From an uncultured Oscillospiraceae bacterium (GTDB taxonomy: Bacteria; Bacillota; Clostridia; Oscillospirales; Oscillospiraceae): a stretch of 44,018 bases of DNA. The notes beneath the pieces are model-generated. The model did no database searches, was not told the DNA's origin, and saw nothing but the letters and a program-made list of their open reading frames with translations. Positions 28,581 through 35,083 of the stretch are shown here, piece by piece (position 1 is the first letter of the stretch; every line of letters begins with the position of its first letter). The position numbers and the translations under genes are program-made. The stretch spans positions 1 through 44,018 of the forward strand of contig CAKTIM010000019.1 of the NCBI GenBank assembly GCA_934565795.1, read 5' to 3'.

Positions 28581-29666
28581 ATGAGTAAGAAAAAGCAATC
28601 CAAGGGCAGCGGCCTGGCGGGGCGCATCATCCGCCGCTTCTTCCTGCTGCTGTTCACCCTGATTATCCTGATCGTGGTGGGGCTTGCGCTGATGATGAAT
28701 CTGATCTTCAACGGCCCCTCCACCGCCGCCCGGGACATGCTGACCATGTCCCTGCTGGAGCCCAGCGCCACCAAGTGGATCCCAGGCCTCTTCATGAGCG
28801 ACGAGCTGGTGGACGAGATCAAAAACCAGGGCAAGGACGAGGCTCCCCTGGAGGATGTGAACCTGGATGATATCGTCATTATGGATTCCAGCAATCTGGC
28901 TGCCTCCGACGAATGGGCAGCCTACCCCGACGGCATCCGCATCGAAAGCTACGCGGGCAAGACCTTCAATGCCCACATCATGCTGATCCAGGATCCCAGC
29001 CGGGTATACCTGGGCCTGTCCAGCTACGACGGCTTCAGCACCAGCAAGCCCGGCAAGCGGCTGAACGTGGCCATTGAGGACGAGGGTGCCTCCGCCGCCG
29101 TCAACGCCGGTGCCTTTAACGACGACGGCACCGCCGGCGCCCAGGTGGGCAGCGTGCCCTCCGGCATGGTCATCCACGACGGGAAGGTCGTATCCAATGT
29201 GAAAAACGCCGCATTCCCCGGCGGCTTCGGCGGCTTCACCAATGAAAACAAATTCGTGGTGGCCGAGAGCATGACCGAAGCCCAGGCCATGGAGCTGGGC
29301 ATCCGGGATGGCTGCGAATTTGGCCCCGTGCTGATCGTCAACGGCGTTGCCAACCAGCAGGTCTATTCCGGCAACTCCGGCTATAACCCCCGCACCGTCA
29401 TCGGCCAGCGGGCGGACGGCGTTGTCATCATCATCTGCGCCGACGGCCGCCAGGCAGGCTCCCTGGGCGCTACCTACAAGGACATGATTGACCTGCTCAC
29501 CGCCTACGGCGCGGTGAACGCCTGCAACATGGACGGCGGCTCCTCCTCCGTCATGCTGTACCGCGACTACAACACCGGCGAGGTCAGCATGATCAACAGC
29601 TATTCCGTGCTCCAGTCCGAGCCGAGAAGAATGCCCAACTTCTGGATGGTCAAGCCCTTACAGTAA
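28581..29666 (+). CDS. Membrane-anchored phosphodiester glycosidase (NAGPA domain)
   Basis: 361 residues. A basic N-terminus and one membrane segment (about 20-42) anchor the protein with the domain outside. From about residue 140 it is a NAGPA domain (phosphodiester N-acetylglucosaminidase-like): AAVNAGAFN near the start, VPSGMVIHDG, YNPRTVIGQRADG, and ACNMDGGSSSVMLY with the conserved Asp-Gly-Gly. In mammals the family uncovers mannose 6-phosphate; bacterial members (YngK/EpsL relatives) act on exopolysaccharide or wall-polymer phosphodiesters. It starts 5 nt after the GT2 gene, with GAGGTAA as ribosome site, so it is co-transcribed. Substrate is probably a phosphodiester-linked surface glycan, which is inference. 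Confidence 0.87.
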   Translation: MSKKKQSKGSGLAGRIIRRFFLLLFTLIILIVVGLALMMNLIFNGPSTAARDMLTMSLLEPSATKWIPGLFMSDELVDEIKNQGKDEAPLEDVNLDDIVIMDSSNLAASDEWAAYPDGIRIESYAGKTFNAHIMLIQDPSRVYLGLSSYDGFSTSKPGKRLNVAIEDEGASAAVNAGAFNDDGTAGAQVGSVPSGMVIHDGKVVSNVKNAAFPGGFGGFTNENKFVVAESMTEAQAMELGIRDGCEFGPVLIVNGVANQQVYSGNSGYNPRTVIGQRADGVVIIICADGRQAGSLGATYKDMIDLLTAYGAVNACNMDGGSSSVMLYRDYNTGEVSMINSYSVLQSEPRRMPNFWMVKPLQ

Positions 29667-29679
29667 GGAGTAGTGAGAG

Positions 29680-31410
29680 ATGTATCAAGGAAAATTCGAT
29701 GCAAAATCCAAGGGTCAGCAGGCACCCGACCAGACCCTGGACGAGATCATCCGGGAGCGGGAGGAGGCAAATGCCGCCTTGGCCGCCAAGCGCGCCCAGC
29801 GGGAAGCCCAGCGCGCCGCAGGCCGCAGTGTGGCCAACCGTCCGGCCCAGCCCACCGGCATGCAGCGCCCCAGCGCCCAAAAGCCCGCACAGCGCCCGGC
29901 CCAATCCGGCGCGCAGCACCCCGCCCGGCCCACCGGCAGCCAGCAGCGGAGCACTGCCGGTCAGCGCCCCGCCTCCAACCAGAGGCCCGCACAGCCCCCC
30001 CGGAAGCAGACGCAGAACGAGGTGGTGCTGAAAAAGCGCGGCCCCCGCACTGGCGGCGTGATCTTCTACAGCTTCTACTTTGGCCTGATCCTGGTGTTCT
30101 TCGTGGGCGTATTCATTGGGCTGAACTGGCTCAACAGCTGGCTGAAGGACTACCAGGCCGCACAGCCCACCATCAAGTGCCAGCAGGTGTTTGACGAGCT
30201 GTTTGCCACCCCCGACTGGGCGCAGCTCTACCGACTGGCAGGCGACCCCACCGGCACCGGCACCAACCGCTATGACACCCAGTTTGAAGGCTCCGACGCC
30301 TATGTGCGGTATATGCAGGAAAAGGTCGGCTCTCAGCAGCTGGAGTATGTGGAAACCTCCGGCGGCCTGACCGGCAAGAAATACCTGGTTCGTCTGGGCA
30401 CGGAAAAGCTGGCCTCCTTCACCCTGACGGGCCAGCAGGACAGCATCACCGACATTCCCGACTGGAAGCTGGGCGAGGTGGAGCTGTTCATCACCCGCAA
30501 TGAATCCATCCGAATCCGTAAGCTGGAAAACCATGTGGCTTACGTGAACAATACGCCCCTGAGCGAGGATTATACCATTCAGATCGCCTCCACCAAGGCG
30601 GACGAGGAGCTGCCGGTGGAGGAGCGCGTGCGCACCAGCATCCAGGAGGTGGACGGCTTGATGACCGCCCCGGAGCTGCTGGTCTACGACCAGACCGGCG
30701 CGCCCATTGATGTACGCTACAACAGCGACTCCGGCATGTACGAGGAGCAGATTTCCTCCATCGCCATCACCGACGAGGAGCGCAGCGCCGTGTTCGGCGC
30801 GCTGGAGGCCTACGCAGGCTTTATGATCAACGCCAGCGGCAGCCGGGCAGCCGTTTCCCAGTATTTCAAGGGCGGCACCCAGACCTACAACGACATTGTG
30901 GCAATGAACGGCGAGCTGTGGATGAACTCCGACCGGGGCCATGATTTCCGCAATCAGGAGATTCTGGGCTTCACCAGCCGCTCCGATACCATGTTCTCCG
31001 TCCGCGCCTCCATGATTATGCATGTGATCAACAAGGACAATACGGAGAAGGACTACAGCATCGTCCAGTCCATGTATTTCAGCTATGAGAACGGCAAGTG
31101 GGTCTGCACCGAAATGACCAATGAGGATATCACCACCCCCGTGGGCGAGGTTCGGCTGACCTTCTTCGACGCCGCCGGAAACCAGCTGTCCTCCGCCTTC
31201 TACTCCACCGACTCCAAGTCTCTCACCGCGCCCGTGGTGGATATCCCCGTGGGCAAGGTGTTCAGCGGCTGGGCCACCGTGGAGACCAATGAGGCTGGTC
31301 AAAAGACCTGGACGGTGGTATTCCAGCCCGACGAGGCAGGCAATGTGACCCTGCCCGATGGGTACAACCTGACGCCCATGAAGCTGTATCCCCTGTTCCA
31401 AAACGTATAA
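29680..31410 (+). CDS. Anchored protein of unknown function with Ala/Gln/Pro-rich cytoplasmic head
   Basis: 576 residues; not recognised as a named family. Residues 1-125 are low-complexity, rich in Ala, Gln, Pro and Arg (many QRPAQ-like units) and predicted cytoplasmic and disordered. One membrane segment spans about 126-148 (VIFYSFYFGLILVFFVGVFIGL). The remaining ~430 residues are outside; parts resemble NTF2-like or lipoprotein-type beta units (YDTQFEGSDAYVRYMQEKVG) and the end FSGWATVETNEAGQKTWTVV resembles an InlB B-repeat-like beta segment. AAGGAGT lies ahead of the start, 13 nt after the NAGPA gene. It is embedded in the envelope operon, which suggests a scaffold or surface role, but nothing shows a catalytic function. 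Confidence 0.8.
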   Translation: MYQGKFDAKSKGQQAPDQTLDEIIREREEANAALAAKRAQREAQRAAGRSVANRPAQPTGMQRPSAQKPAQRPAQSGAQHPARPTGSQQRSTAGQRPASNQRPAQPPRKQTQNEVVLKKRGPRTGGVIFYSFYFGLILVFFVGVFIGLNWLNSWLKDYQAAQPTIKCQQVFDELFATPDWAQLYRLAGDPTGTGTNRYDTQFEGSDAYVRYMQEKVGSQQLEYVETSGGLTGKKYLVRLGTEKLASFTLTGQQDSITDIPDWKLGEVELFITRNESIRIRKLENHVAYVNNTPLSEDYTIQIASTKADEELPVEERVRTSIQEVDGLMTAPELLVYDQTGAPIDVRYNSDSGMYEEQISSIAITDEERSAVFGALEAYAGFMINASGSRAAVSQYFKGGTQTYNDIVAMNGELWMNSDRGHDFRNQEILGFTSRSDTMFSVRASMIMHVINKDNTEKDYSIVQSMYFSYENGKWVCTEMTNEDITTPVGEVRLTFFDAAGNQLSSAFYSTDSKSLTAPVVDIPVGKVFSGWATVETNEAGQKTWTVVFQPDEAGNVTLPDGYNLTPMKLYPLFQNV

Positions 31411-31424
31411 GGAGGTAGAAGCCA

Positions 31425-32093
31425 ATGATTGCGCAAGCCAAGGCCCTGCTGGACTCCCTGGCGATCACATTTGATTTTCCCATTCTGGAATTCATCCGCA
31501 ACTATCTGACAAATCCCTTCCTGGATAAGGCCATGCCCTATATCTCCCTGTTCGGCGAATGGGGCGCGTTCTGGATCGCGGTGGCGGCGGTGCTGCTGCT
31601 GTTCCGCAAGACCCGGAAAACCGGCTGGTCGATGGCCGCCGCCCTGACGTTGGGACTGATCATCTGCAACATCATCCTGAAAAGCCTGATTGCCCGCGAC
31701 CGGCCGTTCCTCTTCTACACGGAGGAACGGATGGCCGGGCTGGACCTGCCCCAGCTGAAAAACTGGACGCCTGTGACCCAGGAGCAGCTGCTGTGGCTCT
31801 TCTCCAGCGACCTGCACCGCTCCTTCCCCTCCGGCCACACCATCGCCTGCTTTGAGGCGGCCACGGTGCTGATGGTCAGGAACAAGTGGGCGGGCATCCC
31901 CGCCATGATCCTGGCGTTCCTGGTGGCCTTCTCCCGGCTGTACCTATACGTCCACTACCCCACCGACGTGATCTTCTCCATGTTCGCCGGTATCCTGCTG
32001 GGCCTGCTGGGCTGCGCCATCGTCGCCATCATCTATAAGGTTCGCCCCCCCAAGCGCGGCAAATATCAGCGCGCCAACCAGCAAGCGGAATAA
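31425..32093 (+). CDS. PAP2-family membrane phosphatase
   Basis: 222 residues with about five to six membrane segments. The three phosphatase motifs are present: KSLIARDRP (motif 1), PSGHT (motif 2, His acid), and SRLYLYVHYPTD (motif 3, nucleophile His with Asp). Members dephosphorylate undecaprenyl diphosphate or lipid phosphates at the outer membrane face, recycling the carrier lipid. As the last gene after a polyprenyl-phosphate glycosyltransferase-type enzyme, a carrier-lipid phosphatase fits. AAGGAGG precedes the start by 9 nt; the gap to the previous gene is 14 nt. A strong hairpin follows the stop. Confidence 0.9.
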   Translation: MIAQAKALLDSLAITFDFPILEFIRNYLTNPFLDKAMPYISLFGEWGAFWIAVAAVLLLFRKTRKTGWSMAAALTLGLIICNIILKSLIARDRPFLFYTEERMAGLDLPQLKNWTPVTQEQLLWLFSSDLHRSFPSGHTIACFEAATVLMVRNKWAGIPAMILAFLVAFSRLYLYVHYPTDVIFSMFAGILLGLLGCAIVAIIYKVRPPKRGKYQRANQQAE

Positions 32094-32100
32094 ATGCCTC

Positions 32101-32129
32101 ATGGCCTGCCGCAAACCGCGGCAGGCCAT
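32101..32129 (+). terminator. Strong hairpin after the PAP2 gene
   Basis: ATGGCCTGCCGC pairs perfectly with GCGGCAGGCCAT over a 5-nt loop, 7 nt after the PAP2 stop. It has no U run (TTCCC follows), so termination may be weak or the stem may protect the 3' end. Confidence 0.55.
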
Positions 32130-32196
32130 TCCCATCCCCACCTGCCCTCCCCTTTCCGGGCGTTTTCAAAATAAGCCAATTTTCTTAAAAAAGGGA

Positions 32197-32225
32197 TTGA
32201 CAAACGGGACATCCCGTTATATAAT
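32197..32225 (+). promoter_or_regulatory. tRNA-Thr promoter with palindromic spacer
   Basis: Consensus TTGACA (32197-32202) and TATAAT (32220-32225), spacer 17 bp. Almost the entire spacer is the palindrome AACGGGA-CA-TCCCGTT (32203-32218), an operator-like arrangement. Confidence 0.8.
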
Positions 32226-32259
32226 ATCAAAGCTGTCAGGAAACAGCCCAAAAGAAAAT

Positions 32260-32335
<76 letters not shown>

Positions 32336-32342
32336 GAAAAAG

Positions 32343-32378
32343 CTCTCAGGCCAATCGGCTTGGGAGTTTTCTGTTTCT
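32343..32378 (+). terminator. Terminator of tRNA-Thr
   Basis: CTCTCAGGCC/GGCTTGGGAG with an AATC loop, followed by TTTTCTGTTTCT. Confidence 0.85.
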
Positions 32379-32487
32379 CTGCCGCAAGAACTGGCGGCCT
32401 CATCCGTTGAATTGCCAATGGCAATTCTGATTTCAAAAAAGAGGTCGCAAGGCTTCCGGCGGGCATAAGCCCGCTGGAAACCGGGTG

Positions 32488-32515
32488 GCCAGTTCAAATC
32501 TGGCTAGCAGCTCCA
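32488..32515 (+). pseudogene. Duplicated 3' end of tRNA-Thr
   Basis: 28 nt identical to positions 32308-32335: the T arm, acceptor 3' strand and CCA of tRNA-Thr. No matching 5' half is present. Just upstream, GAGGTCGC (also found in the true tRNA at this place) is separated from the copied part by about 40 bp containing the hairpin TTCCGGCGGGC/GCCCGCTGGAA. Either a relic of a tandem tRNA gene broken by an insertion, or an att-like 3' duplication left by an integrated element. It still has its own terminator. Confidence 0.75.
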
Positions 32516-32518
32516 ACG

Positions 32519-32558
32519 CCTCTGAAATCTTCGGGTTTCAGAGGTTTTCTTTTGCTTT
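32519..32558 (+). terminator. Terminator after the tRNA fragment
   Basis: CCTCTGAAATC-TTCG-GGTTTCAGAGG followed by TTTTCTTTTGCTTTT. A full terminator behind a 28-nt fragment suggests a former transcription unit. Confidence 0.85.
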
Positions 32559-32611
32559 TGTCGGCTTTGTGAAAGAAAGCCTTGGACTTTACTGATTTGA
32601 AGAGTATAGCT

Positions 32612-32663
32612 AGACCGCATCCCTTTCTGTCACTTTTGGATGAAGGGATGCGGTCTTATTTTG
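32612..32663 (+). terminator. Terminator-like hairpin in the accessory gap
   Basis: GACCGCATCCCTT (32613-32625) pairs perfectly with AAGGGATGCGGTC (32643-32655) over a 17-nt loop; TTATTTT follows. No gene is visible between the tRNA fragment and this stem. The rest of 32664-32806 contains nothing recognisable. Confidence 0.6.
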
Positions 32664-32806
32664 GGCAGAAAAATTAGAATAAACACATGGACGGCGATTG
32701 GCAACACTGTACTTCCCATAGTTGGCCATGAAAACACCCCCAAGGATTTTTTCTATTGCATCACACCAAAAGCAAAGAGAAAAGGCAGAAAATTGAATAA
32801 TCAGTG

Positions 32807-32835
32807 TTGATATTTGCGGATAAGCGTGGTATGAT
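32807..32835 (+). promoter_or_regulatory. Promoter of the candidate structured RNA
   Basis: TTGATA (32807-32812), 17-bp spacer, TATGAT (32830-32835). The expected start falls at about 32842, which is exactly the first base of the outer stem of the RNA. Confidence 0.65.
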
Positions 32836-32841
32836 AATTAT

Positions 32842-33043
32842 GCCAAACAAAGCTTAATAAAGAAAACTATAATCACCAAGGGGGTACTATGCCCTTTTGC
32901 GTTCACTATCCGGCTTGCGTTCGGTAAAAGCGCGCTCCACTCGGATAGTGAGATAGTTTTCTTTCCTGTTTGAGCTTTGTTTGGCGACAATCGGAGTTGC
33001 GTTTTTCAGTGCGGTAACTTCGGTTGCCGCACTTTTTATTTTT
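32842..33043 (+). ncRNA. Candidate structured non-coding RNA of about 200 nt
   Basis: Outer stem GCCAAACAAAGCT (32842-32854) pairs perfectly with AGCTTTGTTTGGC (32973-32985). Inside it, AAGAAAACTAT (32860-32870) pairs with ATAGTTTTCTT (32953-32963). Within these are a hairpin AAGGG/CCCTT and a 9-bp stem CACTATCCG/CGGATAGTG (32904-32912, 32942-32950) with its own inner GCTT/AAGC. An intrinsic terminator follows (33008-33043: GTGCGGTAAC-TTCG-GTTGCCGCAC then TTTTTATTTTT). Promoter, nested perfect stems and terminator line up as one unit. I cannot match it to a known class (6S, raiA, T-box and retron msr-msd were considered). It may be a trans-acting RNA or a leader/attenuator for the genes that follow. 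Confidence 0.6.
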
Positions 33044-33148
33044 AGGGAGGTAGAGACAAACAGAATTCAGAAAATTCCCGTGTTGATTGTTCTGGAAACA
33101 TCACAATGGTCAAGGCGCTACCTTGGCAACTATGAATGGAGGGAAAAT

Positions 33149-33373
33149 ATGGCATCACTGGATTTAACACTTTTTGAAAAGCATTTTTCTGAGGGGAAGA
33201 ACTTTGAGATTACAGAGGAAGAATATGTTAACAGCGTGAAGAAAAAGCTTCCGCAAAAACAATATCTTGAAAGCAATTCCCCTGTCGCACGCAAAGCACA
33301 TGAATTTGGCTACAAAGTCCGGGTGGAAGAGCGTGTCCACCGTGTATTGGTATTTACAAAAAAGGGGATATAA
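33149..33373 (+). CDS. Small protein of unknown function (74 aa)
   Basis: Starts at ATG 33149 with GGAGGG five nt upstream. The frame is open back to 32981, but that part runs through the RNA stem and the terminator and has no ribosome site, so it is not taken as coding. The product (MASLDLTLFEKHFSEGKNFE...) is soluble, charged, with a Lys-rich middle (SVKKKLPQKQYLE) and a basic, beta-prone end (YKVRVEERVHRVLVFTKKG). No family recognised. It forms a probable three-gene operon: only 2 nt separate it from the next start codon. Confidence 0.65.
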   Translation: MASLDLTLFEKHFSEGKNFEITEEEYVNSVKKKLPQKQYLESNSPVARKAHEFGYKVRVEERVHRVLVFTKKGI

Positions 33374-33375
33374 TT

Positions 33376-33600
33376 ATGGTTATTATTTACATCTTGATTG
33401 CTGCTGCATACTTGGTTCTGGACTACTTTATTGCAGAATGGTTTTCTGAGGCCGCCGAAGATAAAGGGTATGGTAATTTTGCTGATCGAAAGTATTTCTG
33501 GATTTGCTTCTGGCTGGGATTCATTGGTTATCTCTTAGTAATTGCACTGCCTGACCGTGGCAAACGTCCGGCTGGCCCCGGCGAGCTGCCGAAGCTGTAA
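33376..33600 (+). CDS. Small two-helix membrane protein (74 aa)
   Basis: MVIIYILIAAAYLVLDYFIAEWF is the first membrane helix, ICFWLGFIGYLLVIALPD the second, joined by a short charged loop with EDKGYGNFADRKYF; the tail GKRPAGPGELPKL is polar. The pattern resembles small uncharacterised proteins common in gut Clostridia, as I recall it, with no assigned function. AAAGGGGAT precedes the start; the start codon lies 2 nt after the upstream stop, so the two are coupled. Next gene begins 11 nt downstream. Confidence 0.7.
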   Translation: MVIIYILIAAAYLVLDYFIAEWFSEAAEDKGYGNFADRKYFWICFWLGFIGYLLVIALPDRGKRPAGPGELPKL

Positions 33601-33610
33601 GGGGTAGCGC

Positions 33611-34600
33611 ATGAGTGAACGCTATACGCGCCTGTTTTCTCTGCCAGAGAATCTGGGGTTAGAGGACTGCCCCGTTGTAATTTCCGCCGGGGCACTACTG
33701 ATGGACAATACCACTGGGAAAGTGCTGGCGCAGTTGAAATTACGCAATCTCTCGTCCCAGGCAGTAAAAGCCGTAAAGGTGAAAATCCATGCCTATGATA
33801 CTGCCAAAGCAGAACTGAATGGGATTGATACCTTTTCCTATCTGGACTTGAATGTCCCCCTGGATGGAGAGTTTGGAAGCCAAACGCCGATTCCGCTGCC
33901 GGATGCTGCTACGCGCTCTTTCACTGTGGATATTCTGTCAGTTGTTCTTGCAGATGGGACAGTTTATTCCCCTATCGAAGCACAGACTACCAGCCGCGAA
34001 GAAGTCTTGGACAAAGTAAAGCAGCTTGATAAAGAAAGGGTTGCGCAGACTGAGAAAGCAGAGAAGACAAAAAAAGCGCGATGGAAACACCTGTTTTGTT
34101 TATCCTTTGTTCCACTGCTTCTTTGCGTTATTGCGGTTGCTATAAATTATTGCTGTCCAAATTGGTTCATTAAATCACTCACCCGCCGAATCCGTTACAA
34201 TTTTGATTATTATAAAGACGTTTTATTTGCATTTATTATTCCTTGCATATGTATCCTTGCCAGCTGGAAATCAAAACGTTCTTCAAAGGCACCTATGTTT
34301 GCTTTTGTTTTCTGTCTCGTGTATATGGCGGTTCAAACGCTATCCGTTTTATACTTGACATATAGCCGTCCTATAAACACGAGCGTTCAAATGATGCAGA
34401 TAACAGACTGGATAGCGAGTCGTATCGAAGGGCATTCACTTATCGGTATGTGCCAGTATTTACTCTACTGTCTTCGAGGGCATCCAATGCAATTAGCGAA
34501 GGCCATCATGTATGCTCTTTTCCCAATTCTCTACTTCGTAAAGAATATTTCCGCTGCTATCATCCTTTATCTTCAAGCAAAAAACGCAAAGAGCAAATGA
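33611..34600 (+). CDS. Clostridial hypothetical protein with N-terminal beta domain and membrane C-terminus
   Basis: 329 residues, AAGGGGTAGCGC before the ATG. The N-terminal ~125 residues (RLFSLPENL, AGALLMDNTTGKVLAQLKLRN, SQTPIPLPDAATRSFTV) match a domain I recall as frequent in uncharacterised Clostridia proteins, with a beta-sandwich look (alternating strands, conserved DLN). A Lys-rich linker (about 135-160) leads to several hydrophobic helices, four or five to the end. The topology suggests a cytoplasmic beta domain tied to a membrane bundle. Third gene of the small operon. Codon usage is more A/T-rich than in the flanking blocks, fitting an acquired segment. Function unknown. Confidence 0.8.
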   Translation: MSERYTRLFSLPENLGLEDCPVVISAGALLMDNTTGKVLAQLKLRNLSSQAVKAVKVKIHAYDTAKAELNGIDTFSYLDLNVPLDGEFGSQTPIPLPDAATRSFTVDILSVVLADGTVYSPIEAQTTSREEVLDKVKQLDKERVAQTEKAEKTKKARWKHLFCLSFVPLLLCVIAVAINYCCPNWFIKSLTRRIRYNFDYYKDVLFAFIIPCICILASWKSKRSSKAPMFAFVFCLVYMAVQTLSVLYLTYSRPINTSVQMMQITDWIASRIEGHSLIGMCQYLLYCLRGHPMQLAKAIMYALFPILYFVKNISAAIILYLQAKNAKSK

Positions 34601-34667
34601 TTCACTTCGTAAAACTGCCCAGAACAGGAATCAATTAAAGGCGTTGAAAATCCGCAGAAACGTGCAA

Positions 34668-34700
34668 CCAGGGTGCCCCAACCGGCACCCTGGGTTTTTA
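34668..34700 (+). terminator. Terminator of the three-gene accessory operon
   Basis: CCAGGGTGCC-CCAACC-GGCACCCTGG followed by GTTTTTATCTT, 68 nt after the stop of the last gene. Confidence 0.9.
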
Positions 34701-34988
34701 TCTTCTTGACAGTCCAATAGAGAGATTGCTGAATGGAACGCAGTCCGTCGCGTTTGTAGACCAACTATGGAAAGTCAAGCAGGAAGTTGGTCAGAAAAAG
34801 CGGTAGAATGAGTCAGCAGGGAATGGAATTAATCCGACCCGGGGCGGGGGCGAGATCATTTTTGATCAATTCAGTCTTGGATGATCCTTTGCGCTTTCTT
34901 ATGTTTCATTTGTAAAATGATGCAAATATCCATCTTCGGGCTGAAATGGGGTTTCGGGCGGCACGGCGGGGGTGGAAAAATCCGTGAC
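34701..34988. other. Gap without recognisable gene
   Basis: Between the accessory operon terminator and the phosphate block. I see no reading frame with a ribosome site, no repeat of the families above and no integrase remnant. Confidence 0.6.
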
Positions 34989-35037
34989 TTTACACGTTCT
35001 TTACAAAACACAGGTAGCGGATTTTACATTGTAAGAT
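34989..35037 (+). promoter_or_regulatory. Pho-box-like repeats and promoter before the Na/Pi cotransporter
   Basis: TTTACA at 34989, 35000 and 35023: the first two are 11 bp apart and the third is about two turns further, the spacing of PhoP/PhoB direct-repeat operators (TTAACA-type in Bacillus). A TAAGAT -10-like box lies at 35032-35037. Suggests induction by PhoP on phosphate limitation, with phoP-phoR encoded 6 kb downstream. Confidence 0.6.
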
Positions 35038-35083
35038 TATTCTGAAGGTATACTTCCAGAAAGAATGAGAGAGGATAAAAAGG

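Noticed and set aside
32842..32985. Retron msr-msd (outer stem as a1/a2 repeats)
   Set aside because: No reverse transcriptase gene is found in the neighbourhood and the terminator closes the unit.
32981..33148. Upstream TTG start for the 74-aa protein
   Set aside because: The added codons run through an RNA stem and an intrinsic terminator and lack a ribosome site; ATG 33149 has GGAGGG.
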